DNA from: Mesorhizobium sp. YM1C-6-2
GTDB taxonomy: Bacteria > Pseudomonadota > Alphaproteobacteria > Rhizobiales > Rhizobiaceae
NCBI RefSeq assembly: GCF_003666685.1
Contig: NZ_RCIZ01000002.1
Span: 144,501-208,500, forward strand
Direction: 5' to 3'
DNA: 64,000 nucleotides
The notes beneath the pieces were generated by a model, which saw nothing but the letters and a program-made list of their open reading frames with translations, had not been told where the DNA came from and ran no database searches. Positions within the stretch are counted from its first letter, which is position 1, and every line of letters begins with the position of its first letter. The translations under genes and the position numbers were made by a program. This document shows positions 55,695 through 64,000 of the stretch, piece by piece.

Positions 55695-56060
55695 TCAGCC
55701 GTCGTTCGAGGCGTTGAGTTCGTCGGGCGTCAGGCCTTCTTCGTCGAGCTGATCGGCGACGACCTGCGACAAGATCAGCCGGCGGGACTTCAGCATGGGC
55801 CCGAACGCGGCGCGCACTATTGCGAGGCGAGGATTGCTGCCGTGCAGGTCGACGGCGGTCTGGTCGGCGTAGAGTTCGCTCACCATCATCCTGTTCGGGA
55901 TCGGCGCGCCCTCGGCGTCCACCGGCTTCAGCACCTCGAAGCGCAGGCAGCCGTCTTCTTCGAACAGCGTCCGCCGCGCGTGATCCTTGATCAGCGCCGT
56001 GAACTCCGCCTCGCGGCCTTCATGCGTCTCGAATTCCACGATGATGCTGATCTGCGGCAC
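55695..56060 (-). CDS. Antibiotic biosynthesis monooxygenase (ABM) domain protein
   Basis: A 121-residue ferredoxin-like-fold protein with an ABM domain: ISIIVEFETHEGREAEFTAL, CLRFEVLKPVD and MVSELYADQTAVDLH. Quinol or heme-degrading monooxygenases share this fold; the substrate is not evident. It is 32 bases downstream of the MaoC gene on the same strand and probably co-transcribed. Confidence 0.88.
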   Translation of the reverse strand: MPQISIIVEFETHEGREAEFTALIKDHARRTLFEEDGCLRFEVLKPVDAEGAPIPNRMMVSELYADQTAVDLHGSNPRLAIVRAAFGPMLKSRRLILSQVVADQLDEEGLTPDELNASNDG

Positions 56061-56092
56061 TTACTATCCTCCGGGTTCCGTTCTGTCGGCAG

Positions 56093-56566
56093 TCAGTCCG
56101 CCTTGGGCGGGACAAAGGTCAGCGTCAGCCAGCGCGCGGTCAAGGCCGGCTTTGCCGAACCCTCGATCTCGATCGTCACGTCGTTGGCGATCTGGACCCA
56201 GCCCGAGGGCCGGATCTTGACGTCGGCCAGCACGAAGCGCGCGCGGATGCGCGAGCCGGTCTTGACCGGCGCGACGAAGCGCACCGCATCGAAGCCGTGG
56301 TTGATGCCCATGTCGGCGCCTTCGATCTCCGGCGCGGTCTCGAAGGCGAAGGTGGAAAGCAGCGACAGCGTCAGGAAGCCGTGCGCGATGGTGCCGCCGA
56401 AGGGCGTCTCGGTGGCGGCCCGGGCCGGATCGCAATGGATGAACTGATGGTCGTCGGTGGCGTCGGCGAACTGGTCGATCATGGTCTGCGTGACCTCGCG
56501 CCAGGGCGACAGGCCGCTTTCCTGTCCGACCATCGCCTTGAGTTCGTCGAGCGTTATCGTCTTCAC
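56093..56566 (-). CDS. MaoC-like (R)-specific enoyl hydratase
   Basis: A 157-residue hot-dog fold dehydratase. The catalytic Asp and His are in FADATDDHQFIHCDPARAAT, followed by PFGGTIAHGFLTLSLL. It hydrates enoyl-CoA, consistent with fatty acid or PHB-related roles. GTG 56566 is the likely start, ten bases after GGAGG; the longer frame to 56761 lacks family similarity. Divergent from the ferredoxin reductase. Confidence 0.92.
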   Translation of the reverse strand: MKTITLDELKAMVGQESGLSPWREVTQTMIDQFADATDDHQFIHCDPARAATETPFGGTIAHGFLTLSLLSTFAFETAPEIEGADMGINHGFDAVRFVAPVKTGSRIRARFVLADVKIRPSGWVQIANDVTIEIEGSAKPALTARWLTLTFVPPKAD

Positions 56567-56751
56567 GCTGGCTTCGCCTCCGCCGATTTCCGTTCGCCTC
56601 CCTATCGCGGTTCCGTCAGGCATTTCAACCTCGAAGCGTGCCGCGCTGATGGAGTCTGACAGACCGGCAACTTGCCGGCATCCTGCGTCGAAACTAAGAG
56701 CATGAGGGATCAGGCTTGACCCGCTTGGGGCGAGAGCGTCGGGAAGACGGC

Positions 56752-58005
56752 ATGAGCACAACGGACCGCAACGCAGGAATGGTCATCATCGGCGCCGGGG
56801 AATGCGGCGCGCGAGCAGCCTTCGCCTTGCGCGAGAACAGTTTTTCGGGGCCGGTGACGCTGGTCGGCGAGGAGGCGCATCTTCCCTATGAGCGGCCGCC
56901 GCTCTCCAAGGAGGCGCTTACCCGCGACGAGCATCCCGAGCCGAAATGGATAGGGCTCGCCGAACGCTTTGCCGAAAAGGGCATCTCGGTGCTGACGGGG
57001 CGGAACGCGGTCTCGATCGACAGGGCGGGGAAGTCGGTGAGGCTGTCGGACGGCTCGACGCTCGCCTACGAAAAGCTGTTGCTCGCCACTGGCGCCGTGC
57101 CCAGGCAATTGCCGCTGGCGGCAAATGCGGGGCCGCGCTGCGTGACGCTCCGGAGCTTCGACGATGCGCTCGCCATTCGCCGGCTGCTGCCACCCGGCAT
57201 GCGGCTCGTCGTCGTCGGCGGCGGCTTCATCGGGCTCGAGCTTGCCGCGAGCGCGGTCAGGCGCGGCGCGGCCGTGACCGTCATCGAGGCGCAGCCGCGG
57301 GTCCTGATGCGCGGCGTGCCGGAAGAGGTCGCGGCGGCGGTGACCGAGCGCCATTGGGCCGAGGGCGCGGATATACGTGTCGGGACAGGCATCGCATCGA
57401 TCGCGGGCGATGCCGGCGAGGTGCGCGTGACGCTTGCCGATGGGACCGAACTCGCCGCCGACCTGCTGGTGGTCGGCATCGGCGCGGTGCCGGTGACGGG
57501 CCTCGCCGAATCCGCTGGGCTGGCGGTCGACAACGGCATCGCCGTCGACCGCTTCCTCAGGACATCCGATCCCGACATTTTCGCGGCCGGCGACTGCTGC
57601 TCGTTTCCGCTGGAGATCTATGGCGGCCGGCGCGTTCGGCTGGAATCTTGGCGCAATGCGCAGGACCAGGGAACGCTTGCAGCCAGGAACATGCTCGGCG
57701 CCGAGGAGCCTGTCTCCGCCGTGCCGTGGTTCTGGTCCGATCAGCACGATCTCACGCTGCAGATCGCCGGACTGGCGGAGGGCGCCGAGCGGCACGTCCG
57801 CCGCGACCTCGGCGACGGCGCCTTCATCCTGTTCCACCTGGCGGCCGACGGAAGGCTGCTTGCCGCAAGCGGCATCGGCAAGGGCAATGCGGTGGCGCGC
57901 GACATAAGACTGGCCGAGATGCTGATCGCCAAGGGCACGCGGCCCGACCCGGCGGCGCTCGCCTCGCCCGAGGTGAAGCTGAAGTCGCTATTGTCGGGCG
58001 GGTAA
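56752..58005 (+). CDS. NAD(P)/FAD-dependent ferredoxin (rubredoxin) reductase
   Basis: A 417-residue pyridine nucleotide-disulphide reductase of the ferredoxin reductase type. FAD motif MVIIGAGECGARAAFALREN, NAD motif LVVVGGGFIGLELAASAVRR, and the second FAD signature DPDIFAAGDCC. It transfers electrons from NAD(P)H to a 2Fe-2S ferredoxin of an oxygenase. No oxygenase gene is adjacent. Start ATG 56752 (MSTTDRNAGM). Confidence 0.93.
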   Translation: MSTTDRNAGMVIIGAGECGARAAFALRENSFSGPVTLVGEEAHLPYERPPLSKEALTRDEHPEPKWIGLAERFAEKGISVLTGRNAVSIDRAGKSVRLSDGSTLAYEKLLLATGAVPRQLPLAANAGPRCVTLRSFDDALAIRRLLPPGMRLVVVGGGFIGLELAASAVRRGAAVTVIEAQPRVLMRGVPEEVAAAVTERHWAEGADIRVGTGIASIAGDAGEVRVTLADGTELAADLLVVGIGAVPVTGLAESAGLAVDNGIAVDRFLRTSDPDIFAAGDCCSFPLEIYGGRRVRLESWRNAQDQGTLAARNMLGAEEPVSAVPWFWSDQHDLTLQIAGLAEGAERHVRRDLGDGAFILFHLAADGRLLAASGIGKGNAVARDIRLAEMLIAKGTRPDPAALASPEVKLKSLLSGG

Positions 58006-58103
58006 CGGGACAGGTTATTGGGTCTTCGTCTGGGCTCTGCTGTATAGGCGCAAAACGAGCCGGGTGGGGTAGCCGGAGGCAGCGCTCGACGTTCTTTTCA
58101 GCG

Positions 58104-58199
58104 TCGCTCAGGCGAGGCGGGTGTGAACGAACAGCCGCCAAATTTTCTTGAGATCGAGGAAAATCAATGGCTTGGCCGACGCGTCTCTCCACGCGTGGC
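58104..58199. repeat. Dispersed repeat, copy B
   Basis: Second copy of the repeat at 928-1021, same orientation, about 96 bp. It begins TCGCTCAGGCGAG, contains the 25-base shared core and ends eight bases short of the stop of the minus-strand ABC ATPase gene at 58207. Confidence 0.75.
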
Positions 58200-58206
58200 G
58201 TTTGCC

Positions 58207-59271
58207 TTAATGCAGCACCAGCACGTCTTCGGGCGAGAAGCTGATCTCGGCCTTCTCGCCGACCGTCGGCGGCGGCGATGCCGGGCTGTTGAAGGTGTCG
58301 AGCGACACGGCTTCCTTGCCGAGGCCGACGCGCACGCGGATGACTGAGCCGAGGAAGCTCACCTCGGAAATCTCGCCGCCGAGCGTGGCGTCGCGGCCGG
58401 CCTGGCGGCCGAGCGAGATCGCTTCCGGACGCAGCGCGAGCGACAGCGTGTCGCCGGCCTTGGAACCGTTGAGCTTGCCTTTCAGCGTGACCTCGCCGGC
58501 GCCGACCTTGACCGTGCCGGTCGCCGCGTCGGTGACGGTGCCTTCGAGCACGTTCAGCGTGCCGACGAAGTTGGCGACGAATTTCGTGGAGGGGCGGTTG
58601 TAGATCTCGAAAGGCGTGCCGACCTGCTCGGCCTTGCCGCCATACATGACGACGATCCGGTCGGAGATCGACAGCGCCTCTTCCTGGTCGTGGGTGACGA
58701 AGACGGTGGTGATGCCGAGCTCCTTCTGGATGGCGCGGATCTCGTCGCGCAGCGACACGCGCACCTTGGCGTCGAGCGCCGACAACGGCTCGTCGAGCAG
58801 CAGGAGCTTCGGCTTCGGCGCGATGGCGCGGGCCAGCGCCACGCGCTGCTGCTGGCCGCCGGAAAGCTGGTAAGGATAGCGGTCGCCGAACTGCGGCAGC
58901 TTGATCAGCTCGAGCATCTCGGCGACACGCCTGTCGCTGTCGGCCCTGGGCACGCCGGCGACCTTGAGGCCGAAGGCGATGTTCTGCGCCACCGTCAGGT
59001 TGGGGAACAGCGCATAGGCCTGGAAGACCATGCCGATGTTGCGCTGGTTGGGCTTCAGCCGCGTCACGTCCTTGCCGGCGATGCCGATCGAGCCGGAAGT
59101 CGGCTCCTCGAAGCCGGCGACCATCCTGAGCACCGTCGTCTTGCCGCAGCCGGACGGGCCCAGGAAGGAGATGAACTCGCCGGCGCCGACGTCGAGGTTG
59201 AAGTCCTGCACGACGGTGTTGTCGCCGAAGGTCTTCTTGACATGCTGGATGGAGAGGAAGGAGTCGGCCAT
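58207..59271 (-). CDS. ABC transporter ATPase, PotA/spermidine-iron type
   Basis: A 354-residue ABC ATPase. Walker A is GPSGCGKTTVLRM, signature LSGGQQQRVALARAI, Walker B LLLLDEPLSALDAKVR. The C-terminal TOBE domain is present (residues about 260-350). It energises the two permeases encoded upstream on the same strand. Gene order binding protein, permease, permease, ATPase matches polyamine, Fe3+ or 2-aminoethylphosphonate importers. Its stop lies next to repeat copy B. Confidence 0.93.
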   Translation of the reverse strand: MADSFLSIQHVKKTFGDNTVVQDFNLDVGAGEFISFLGPSGCGKTTVLRMVAGFEEPTSGSIGIAGKDVTRLKPNQRNIGMVFQAYALFPNLTVAQNIAFGLKVAGVPRADSDRRVAEMLELIKLPQFGDRYPYQLSGGQQQRVALARAIAPKPKLLLLDEPLSALDAKVRVSLRDEIRAIQKELGITTVFVTHDQEEALSISDRIVVMYGGKAEQVGTPFEIYNRPSTKFVANFVGTLNVLEGTVTDAATGTVKVGAGEVTLKGKLNGSKAGDTLSLALRPEAISLGRQAGRDATLGGEISEVSFLGSVIRVRVGLGKEAVSLDTFNSPASPPPTVGEKAEISFSPEDVLVLH

Positions 59272-59283
59272 CTTGGATTGTCC

Positions 59284-60075
59284 TTAGTTCGGACGGTTGG
59301 CGGATTTCGGCGCATAGCGCGCCAGGAACTGGATCACCGACATGCAGCCCCAGGTGATCGCGAACGCGATGATCGCAAGCGCCGCCGGCTCATAGGCGCG
59401 ATTGGCGCCGATATTCTGCAGATAGGGACCGAAGGCCGGGCGGTTGAGCAGCGAGGCCATGGTGAATTCGCCGATCACGATGGCGAAGGTGAGGAAGGCG
59501 CCCGACAGCACCGCGATCAGCACATTGGGCAGGATGACGCGCGCGATGATGGTGGTCCAGCCGGCGCCGAGGATCTGGGCGGCCTCGGTCAGCGTGCGCA
59601 CGTCGATGGTTCTGAGCCCGGTGTCCACGGCGCGATACATATAGGGCAGCGCCAGCGTCGCATAGCCGATGATGAGCAGGATGTCGGTGCCGCGCGCCGA
59701 GGCGAGGAAGGGCAGCGGCGAGTTGGAGCCGTACATGCGGATGTAGCCGAAGACGATGACGATCGCCGGAATGACGAGCGGCAAGAGCGTGATGAACTCG
59801 ACCAGCGGCCTGAGATACGGCATGCGCAGCCTGATCCAGTAGGCGGTCGGCACGACGACGAGCACACCGAGGATGATGGTGAAGACGGCGACGACCACCG
59901 AGTAGCCGAAGGTCGCCTGGAAACGCGGGTCGCCGAGCACGACCTGGTAGGCGTCGAAGGAATAGGTGCCGCGGCGCATGCGCAGCGAGAATTCCAGCGT
60001 CGCGATCAGCGGGATGAAGAAATAGGCGGCGCCGACGATGAAGGCGGCCCAGGCCCAGAAGCGCCCCGACCTCAT
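59284..60075 (-). CDS. ABC transporter permease, PotC type
   Basis: A 263-residue permease with six helices. The EAA loop is TLTEAAQILGAGWTTIIARV, followed by ILPNVLIAVLSGAFLTFAIV. ATG 60075 overlaps the upstream permease stop by four bases (ATGA). It forms the inner-membrane channel with the first permease. Confidence 0.92.
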   Translation of the reverse strand: MRSGRFWAWAAFIVGAAYFFIPLIATLEFSLRMRRGTYSFDAYQVVLGDPRFQATFGYSVVVAVFTIILGVLVVVPTAYWIRLRMPYLRPLVEFITLLPLVIPAIVIVFGYIRMYGSNSPLPFLASARGTDILLIIGYATLALPYMYRAVDTGLRTIDVRTLTEAAQILGAGWTTIIARVILPNVLIAVLSGAFLTFAIVIGEFTMASLLNRPAFGPYLQNIGANRAYEPAALAIIAFAITWGCMSVIQFLARYAPKSANRPN

Positions 60076-60983
60076 TTCAGCCACCTCTCGGAGCGGGTTC
60101 GGAACCAGATGTAGAAGGCGTTGGCTAGCCCGGTGATGAAGATCATGCCGAAGGCGAGCGCGTAGCCGAGATGCGGGTTGTTGAGCACGTCGCCGCGGAT
60201 CTGCGCATAGAGCAGGATCGGCACGATGTTGAGCGAGGAGCCGGTCAGCGCATAGGCGGTGGCGATGGCGCCGAAGGAATTGGCGAAGAGCAGGATGACC
60301 GTGCCGAGGAAGCTCGGCCACAGCACCGGGATGACCACCATGCGCCAGTATTGCCACTGGCTGGCGCCGAGTGTGGCCGCGGCCTCGCCCCATTCGCGCT
60401 TCAGCCCGTCGATCGCCGGCGTGATGATGACGATCATCAGCGGGATCTGGAAGAACAGGTAGGTGAGGGTCAGGCCCCAGAAGGAAAGGATATTGAAGCC
60501 GAGGTCGCGATAGATGTCGACGCCGACATAACGCAACAGCACGGTGACGAGGCCGAGGCGGCCGAGCGTCGCCAGGAAGGCGAAGGCGAGCGGAACGCCG
60601 GCGAAGTTCGAGGCGACGCCGGAAAAGGTCATGGTGGTGGAGCGCACCCAGTTGGGCAAGCCGCCGCGCACGATGGCGATCGACATGGCGAGGCCGATCA
60701 GGGCGCCGAGCACCGAGGAGGCGAAGCTGACCTTGATCGAGATCCAGTAGGCCGCCATGATCGAGGGCTGGAACAGCGCGCGGATGTTCTCGAGGGTGAA
60801 CTCGCCGGCCGGGTTCTGGAAGGCGCCGAGGATCAGGTAGCTGGTCGGCAGGATCAGGAAAAGCAGGGCGAACAGGAAGAACGGCGCGACGCCCAGCCAT
60901 TGCGTCGGCAAACGAATGCCGGCGCCGCTTGTCGGCGGTGCGGACCTGGCCGCTGCCGGGTCGGAAACGGTGATGTCTGTCAT
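60072..60983 (-). CDS. ABC transporter permease, PotB type
   Basis: A 303-residue permease with six helices and a cytoplasmic N-terminal segment. The EAA motif is EAAATLGASQWQYWRMVVIP. It resembles PotB or FbpB-like permeases. The stop overlaps the second permease ATG, so they are co-translated. Confidence 0.92.
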   Translation of the reverse strand: MTDITVSDPAAARSAPPTSGAGIRLPTQWLGVAPFFLFALLFLILPTSYLILGAFQNPAGEFTLENIRALFQPSIMAAYWISIKVSFASSVLGALIGLAMSIAIVRGGLPNWVRSTTMTFSGVASNFAGVPLAFAFLATLGRLGLVTVLLRYVGVDIYRDLGFNILSFWGLTLTYLFFQIPLMIVIITPAIDGLKREWGEAAATLGASQWQYWRMVVIPVLWPSFLGTVILLFANSFGAIATAYALTGSSLNIVPILLYAQIRGDVLNNPHLGYALAFGMIFITGLANAFYIWFRTRSERWLK

Positions 60984-61109
60984 GGCCGCCAGCCCGCGCT
61001 CGCTTCGCTTGTCGCAGCTCCGGCACGGAAAACCGGATTCACCCGTGCCTGGAATTGCTCCGGATACGAGTCGGGCGGCGCAATCCGCGCCGCCCGACTC
61101 CTTGTCGTC

Positions 61110-62216
61110 TTACTGGACGTTGGCGCCGACCACGCTGTCCCAGCTTCCGGTGATGGCGCCCTTGGCTGCCGCCTGATCGTCGAGCGTCGGGAACACGGCC
61201 TTCTCGTAGGCGGCTGCCGGCGGCAGGGCGTCCAGCAGATCCTGCGGAACCTTGCCGTTCTTCACCAGGTCGTTGAAGCGGATCGGATGGCAGTAGCCCT
61301 TGAGCCAGAGCAGCTGGCCCTCGTCGGAATAGAGATGCTCCATCCACAGCTTCGCGGCGTTCGGATGCGGCGCGTAGGCGCTGATCGCCTGCACGTAGAC
61401 GCCGGCGACGACGCCGTTGGCCGGGATCACGATCTCGGTCGGCGGGTTGCCGTTGAGCGTGTCGCGGCCCGACAGGTTGTTGTAGTCCCAGTTGATGAGG
61501 ATCGGAGTCTGGCCCTGCGCCAGCGTCGCCGGCTTGCCGATGACGGGGACGAAGTTGCCGGCGGCGTTGAGCTCCTTGAAGAACTCGAGGCCTGCCTCGC
61601 CGGCGGCCTTGCCGGCCGCGGCGCCCTTCGCCAGGCCAGCGGCATAGACGCCTTGGATGGCCTGGTTGGAGGCGCGCGGGTCACCCGCGAGGGCGACCGC
61701 GTTGGCGTATTCCGGCTTCAGCAGATCGGCCCAGTCCTGCGGCACGTTCTCCACGAGGTCCTTGTTCACCATGAAGGAGAGCACGCCGTAATAGTCGCCG
61801 TACCAGTAGCCGTCCGCGTCCTTGGCCTCGGCCGGAATCGAATCCCAGGTCGCGACCTTGTAGGGCTGGATCAGGTTGTCGGCCTTGGCCGCCGGACCGA
61901 AGGAGAGGCCGACGTCGATCACGTCGGGGGCCTGCGGACCCTTGTTGTCCTTGTTGGCCTTGATCGCCTCGATCTCGTCGCCCGAACCGGCATCGGGGTT
62001 GAGTTCGTTGACGGTGATTTCGGGATATTTAGCCTTGAATGCAGCAATCACTTCGCCGTAGCCGCACCAGTCGTGCGGCAGCGCGATGGTCGTGAGCTGG
62101 CCCTCCGCCTTGGCCGCCGCCACGAGCTCCGCCGACGGCTCGGCCGCGACGAAAGCCGTGGTCGTCATGAGCGACGCGGCGGCAAGGGAAAGCAGCTTCC
62201 CCGTAAACTTGAACAT
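61110..62216 (-). CDS. ABC transporter extracellular binding protein, family 1
   Basis: A 368-residue periplasmic binding protein. Signal peptide MFKFTGKLLSLAAASLMTTT to about FVAA, then the mature fold with VIDVGLSFGPAAKADNLIQP, GYWYGDYYGVLSFMVNKDLV and WDYNNLSGRDTLNGNPP. This fits the spermidine/iron/2-aminoethylphosphonate class. GGAGAG precedes ATG 62216; ATG in the long frame to 62318 is upstream of the promoter region. It is the first gene of the importer. The ligand is not determinable. Confidence 0.92.
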   Translation of the reverse strand: MFKFTGKLLSLAAASLMTTTAFVAAEPSAELVAAAKAEGQLTTIALPHDWCGYGEVIAAFKAKYPEITVNELNPDAGSGDEIEAIKANKDNKGPQAPDVIDVGLSFGPAAKADNLIQPYKVATWDSIPAEAKDADGYWYGDYYGVLSFMVNKDLVENVPQDWADLLKPEYANAVALAGDPRASNQAIQGVYAAGLAKGAAAGKAAGEAGLEFFKELNAAGNFVPVIGKPATLAQGQTPILINWDYNNLSGRDTLNGNPPTEIVIPANGVVAGVYVQAISAYAPHPNAAKLWMEHLYSDEGQLLWLKGYCHPIRFNDLVKNGKVPQDLLDALPPAAAYEKAVFPTLDDQAAAKGAITGSWDSVVGANVQ

Positions 62217-62419
62217 GTGTTCTCTCCGTTGAACTGACGCCATTAGACGCCTCGGATGCGGTACCGCTGTCGTATGACAGTCCGATGAATGATCGGGCCG
62301 CCGGGACCCCCCAGGCAAGAAAAGTTAACGCCTTTTTCAAGGCTGTAGCAATCACCGCCGAGTTGTTTCTCGGCTAATTATTTCTGGTTCCCTCGACTGT
62401 GCTTCCCCTCCCTTTCGCG

Positions 62420-62451
62420 ACCCTGGCCCCCTCAAGTGAAGGCGCCAGGGT
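62420..62451 (-). terminator. Hairpin downstream of the iron-containing alcohol dehydrogenase gene
   Basis: ACCCTGGC (62420-62427) and GCCAGGGT (62444-62451) form a perfect 8-bp stem. The hairpin begins six bases past the stop of the minus-strand gene at 62458. No T-run is obvious, so termination is plausible but unproven. Confidence 0.5.
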
Positions 62452-62457
62452 TGCAGT

Positions 62458-63630
62458 TCAAAGCTTGCCTGCAATAGCGTTGTCGAGCAGCGCGCGTGCC
62501 GCCGTCTTGGTGAGCTTGACCGGGTTGGAGCCGGTGCTCGGGTCCTCGACCGCCATGGCGGCTATCTCGGCCTTGCGGGCGCCGTCCATCTTCAGGCCCT
62601 TGATGAGGTCGGGGAGGGTGTGCGGAACCTTGAGCTCTTTCCTCAGCTTCAGGATCGCCTTCGCGAACCCGTCGAAGCCGCCCTTGATGCCGAGATAGGC
62701 GGCGGCGCGGGCGATGCGCTCCTCGATCGCCGGGCGGTTGAAGGCGAGCACATAGGGCATGAAGACGCCGTTGGTCATGCCGTGATGGGTGTCGTAGAGC
62801 GCGCCGATCGGATGCGACAGCGAGTGGATGGCGCCGAGACCCTTCTGGAAGGCGGTGGCGCCCATCGCGGCCGCCGCCATCATGTTGGCGCGGGCGGTGA
62901 TGTCCTTGCCGTTGGCGGCCGCCTTAGGCAGGTTCTCGAAGACCAGCCGCATGCCTTCGAGCGCGATGCCGTCGGCCATCGGATGGTAGCCGGGAGCGCA
63001 ATAGGCCTCGAGGCAGTGGGCGAGCGCGTCCATGCCGGTGCCGACGGTGATGAAGGGCGGCATGCCGACGGTGAGCTCGGGATCGGCGATGACGATCGCC
63101 GGCAAGAGCTTCGGATGGAAGATGATCTTCTTGGTATGGGTGGTCTCATTGGTGAGCACGCCGGCGCGGCCTACCTCGGAGCCGGTGCCGGCGGTGGTGG
63201 GCACGGCGACGATCGGCACGATGGCGTCGGAATTGGCGCGCGTCCACCAGTCGCCGATGTCCTCGAAGTCCCAGACGGGTCGGGTCTGGCCTGCCTGGAA
63301 GGCGATCAGCTTGCCGAGGTCGAGCGCGGAGCCGCCGCCGAAGGCGATGACGCCGTCATGCTTGCCCTTCTTGAACGCCGCGATGCCGGCGGTGAGGTTG
63401 GCTTCCACCGGGTTCAGCTTGACGTCGGTGAAGACCGAATAGGGGATCTTGGCGCCGTCCAGTACCTTGAGCGCCGAGGCCGTCGAGGGAAGCTTGGCGA
63501 GCCCCGGATCGGTGACGAAGAGCGGCCGCTTGATGCCAGCGAAGGCCAGCGCGTCCGGCAGTTCCTGGATGCGGCCGGCGCCGAAGCGGACGGTGGTCGG
63601 GTAGTTCCATTTGGAGACGAGCTTGGTCAT
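62458..63630 (-). CDS. Iron-containing (group III) alcohol dehydrogenase
   Basis: A 390-residue NAD-dependent group III alcohol dehydrogenase. NAD is bound near IAFGGGSALDLGKL; the metal ligands are Asp in VIADPEL and His residues in GMDALAHCLEAY, LGAIHSLSHPIGALYDTHHG. AGAAGG precedes ATG 63630. Substrate unknown. It is 16 bases downstream of the DUF2569-like gene, same strand. Confidence 0.93.
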   Translation of the reverse strand: MTKLVSKWNYPTTVRFGAGRIQELPDALAFAGIKRPLFVTDPGLAKLPSTASALKVLDGAKIPYSVFTDVKLNPVEANLTAGIAAFKKGKHDGVIAFGGGSALDLGKLIAFQAGQTRPVWDFEDIGDWWTRANSDAIVPIVAVPTTAGTGSEVGRAGVLTNETTHTKKIIFHPKLLPAIVIADPELTVGMPPFITVGTGMDALAHCLEAYCAPGYHPMADGIALEGMRLVFENLPKAAANGKDITARANMMAAAAMGATAFQKGLGAIHSLSHPIGALYDTHHGMTNGVFMPYVLAFNRPAIEERIARAAAYLGIKGGFDGFAKAILKLRKELKVPHTLPDLIKGLKMDGARKAEIAAMAVEDPSTGSNPVKLTKTAARALLDNAIAGKL

Positions 63631-63646
63631 TGAAGCCTTCTACCGA

Positions 63647-64000
63647 TTATCTGACGAAAGTGTTGGCGACACGCTCGGAGCGCATCGTATACGGAATCCA
63701 GATCGCAGCGCTGATGATGGAGCGCCCGATGTTGCGGACGGTGTCCTTGTCGAAAACGTCTTCGCCGGCGAACATCTCCGGGAATATCGCCTTACCGAGC
63801 ATGGCGTCGGCGATCACGATGATCGGTGCGGCTGCGAGCCAGATCATGTACCAGCCCGGGAAAATCTCCAGACGCTTGAACATGAAGAAGAGCAGTGTGA
63901 TCGGCGCCACAAAGAGAAGAATGGCGTTCAGCACTAGTTCGATGACGATGAAGCTCGCCTGTACGGCTGTTAGATAAGGCCATGCGTCTTTAAGACCCGA
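63647..64000 (-). CDS. DUF2569-like membrane protein (partial)
   Basis: The last 117 residues of a gene whose start lies beyond the right edge; the reading frame is open to base 64000. Three helices are seen (around ASFIVIELVLNAILLFVAPI, FPGWYMIWLAAAPIIVIADA and the region before the end), and the C-terminus SAAIWIPYTMRSERVANTFV carries the DUF2569 signature (W-x-PY-x-x-RS-x-RV-x-x-TF). Function of the family is unknown. The GTG at 63934 is internal, not a start. Confidence 0.8.
   Translation of the reverse strand, partial: SGLKDAWPYLTAVQASFIVIELVLNAILLFVAPITLLFFMFKRLEIFPGWYMIWLAAAPIIVIADAMLGKAIFPEMFAGEDVFDKDTVRNIGRSIISAAIWIPYTMRSERVANTFVR

Noticed and set aside
58123-58347. Short ORF starting MNEQPPNFLEIEENQ
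   Set aside because: It is encoded by the dispersed repeat and then runs antisense into the ABC ATPase gene; similarity with the other copy reflects repeated DNA, not protein conservation.
62357-62374. Hairpin GCCGAG/CTCGGC before an AT-rich stretch upstream of the binding-protein gene
   Set aside because: It resembles a plus-strand terminator but no plus-strand gene ends there; six-base arms are too weak to call an operator.

Overview
This 64 kb window is high-GC chromosomal DNA from an alphaproteobacterium, most likely a Mesorhizobium-like member of the Phyllobacteriaceae (Rhizobiales). The evidence is the gene content: an aa3-oxidase subunit IV gene next to a three-subunit transhydrogenase (pntAA-pntAB-pntB), tandem DUF992 proteins, soxBDAG, several ABC and TRAP uptake systems, and RIME-like palindromic repeats. 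I saw no rRNA, tRNA, CRISPR array, phage or classical insertion sequence. The gene at each end of the window is cut by the window edge.

Layout. 0-6.8 kb: class III aminotransferase (partial), ABC-F ATPase, an autotransporter-like protein with a repeat passenger, and a divergent AraC regulator followed by a small exported protein. 6.8-13.3 kb: MarR regulator divergent from a small membrane protein with two palindromic operators between them, WD40 protein plus CobW-type GTPase, HI0933-like flavoprotein, a second MarR, an AraC and a DUF2000 protein. 13.3-17.1 kb: EamA exporter, a LacI regulator with a perfect palindrome at its 5' end that overlaps a 2-hydroxyacid dehydrogenase gene, and a class I amidotransferase. 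17.4-21 kb: a TRAP transporter whose binding-protein gene converges on its two permease genes. 21-27 kb: an orphan LivH-type permease, CGNR regulator, lipoprotein, and a fused indolepyruvate ferredoxin oxidoreductase. 27-30.4 kb: a GGDEF-EAL protein and a FeeM-like N-acyltransferase.

30.5-38.5 kb is a branched-chain-type ABC operon that begins with an acyl-CoA synthetase (ligase, livG, DUF3096 micro-protein, livH, livM, binding protein, livF). It imports and probably CoA-activates a carboxylic acid. It is interrupted twice: by a DUF559 nuclease gene enclosed by long inverted repeats between livH and livM, and by a RIME-like element before livF. 38.7-43 kb: CoxIV-like subunit, pntAA, pntAB, pntB and an APH-family kinase. 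43-47.7 kb: two DUF992 paralogues, a TPR lipoprotein, rpsU, an Fsr-like MFS pump and an SDR. 47.9-53.1 kb: soxBDAG for sarcosine oxidation. 53.2-58 kb: LysR/EamA pair, small proteins, ABM monooxygenase, MaoC hydratase and ferredoxin reductase. 58.2-64 kb: a spermidine/iron-type ABC importer, an iron-containing alcohol dehydrogenase and a DUF2569-like membrane protein (partial).

The best candidate for something under-described is the DUF559 gene inside 45-58 bp inverted repeats at 34.5-35.0 kb, which looks like a one-gene palindromic mobile unit that entered a transport operon without breaking any gene. Other points worth checking are two genes with no ATG/GTG/TTG start before their conserved domain (the LacI regulator and the kinase after pntB), a roughly 95 bp dispersed repeat placed downstream of two ABC ATPase genes 57 kb apart, and several unassigned operator-like palindromes.
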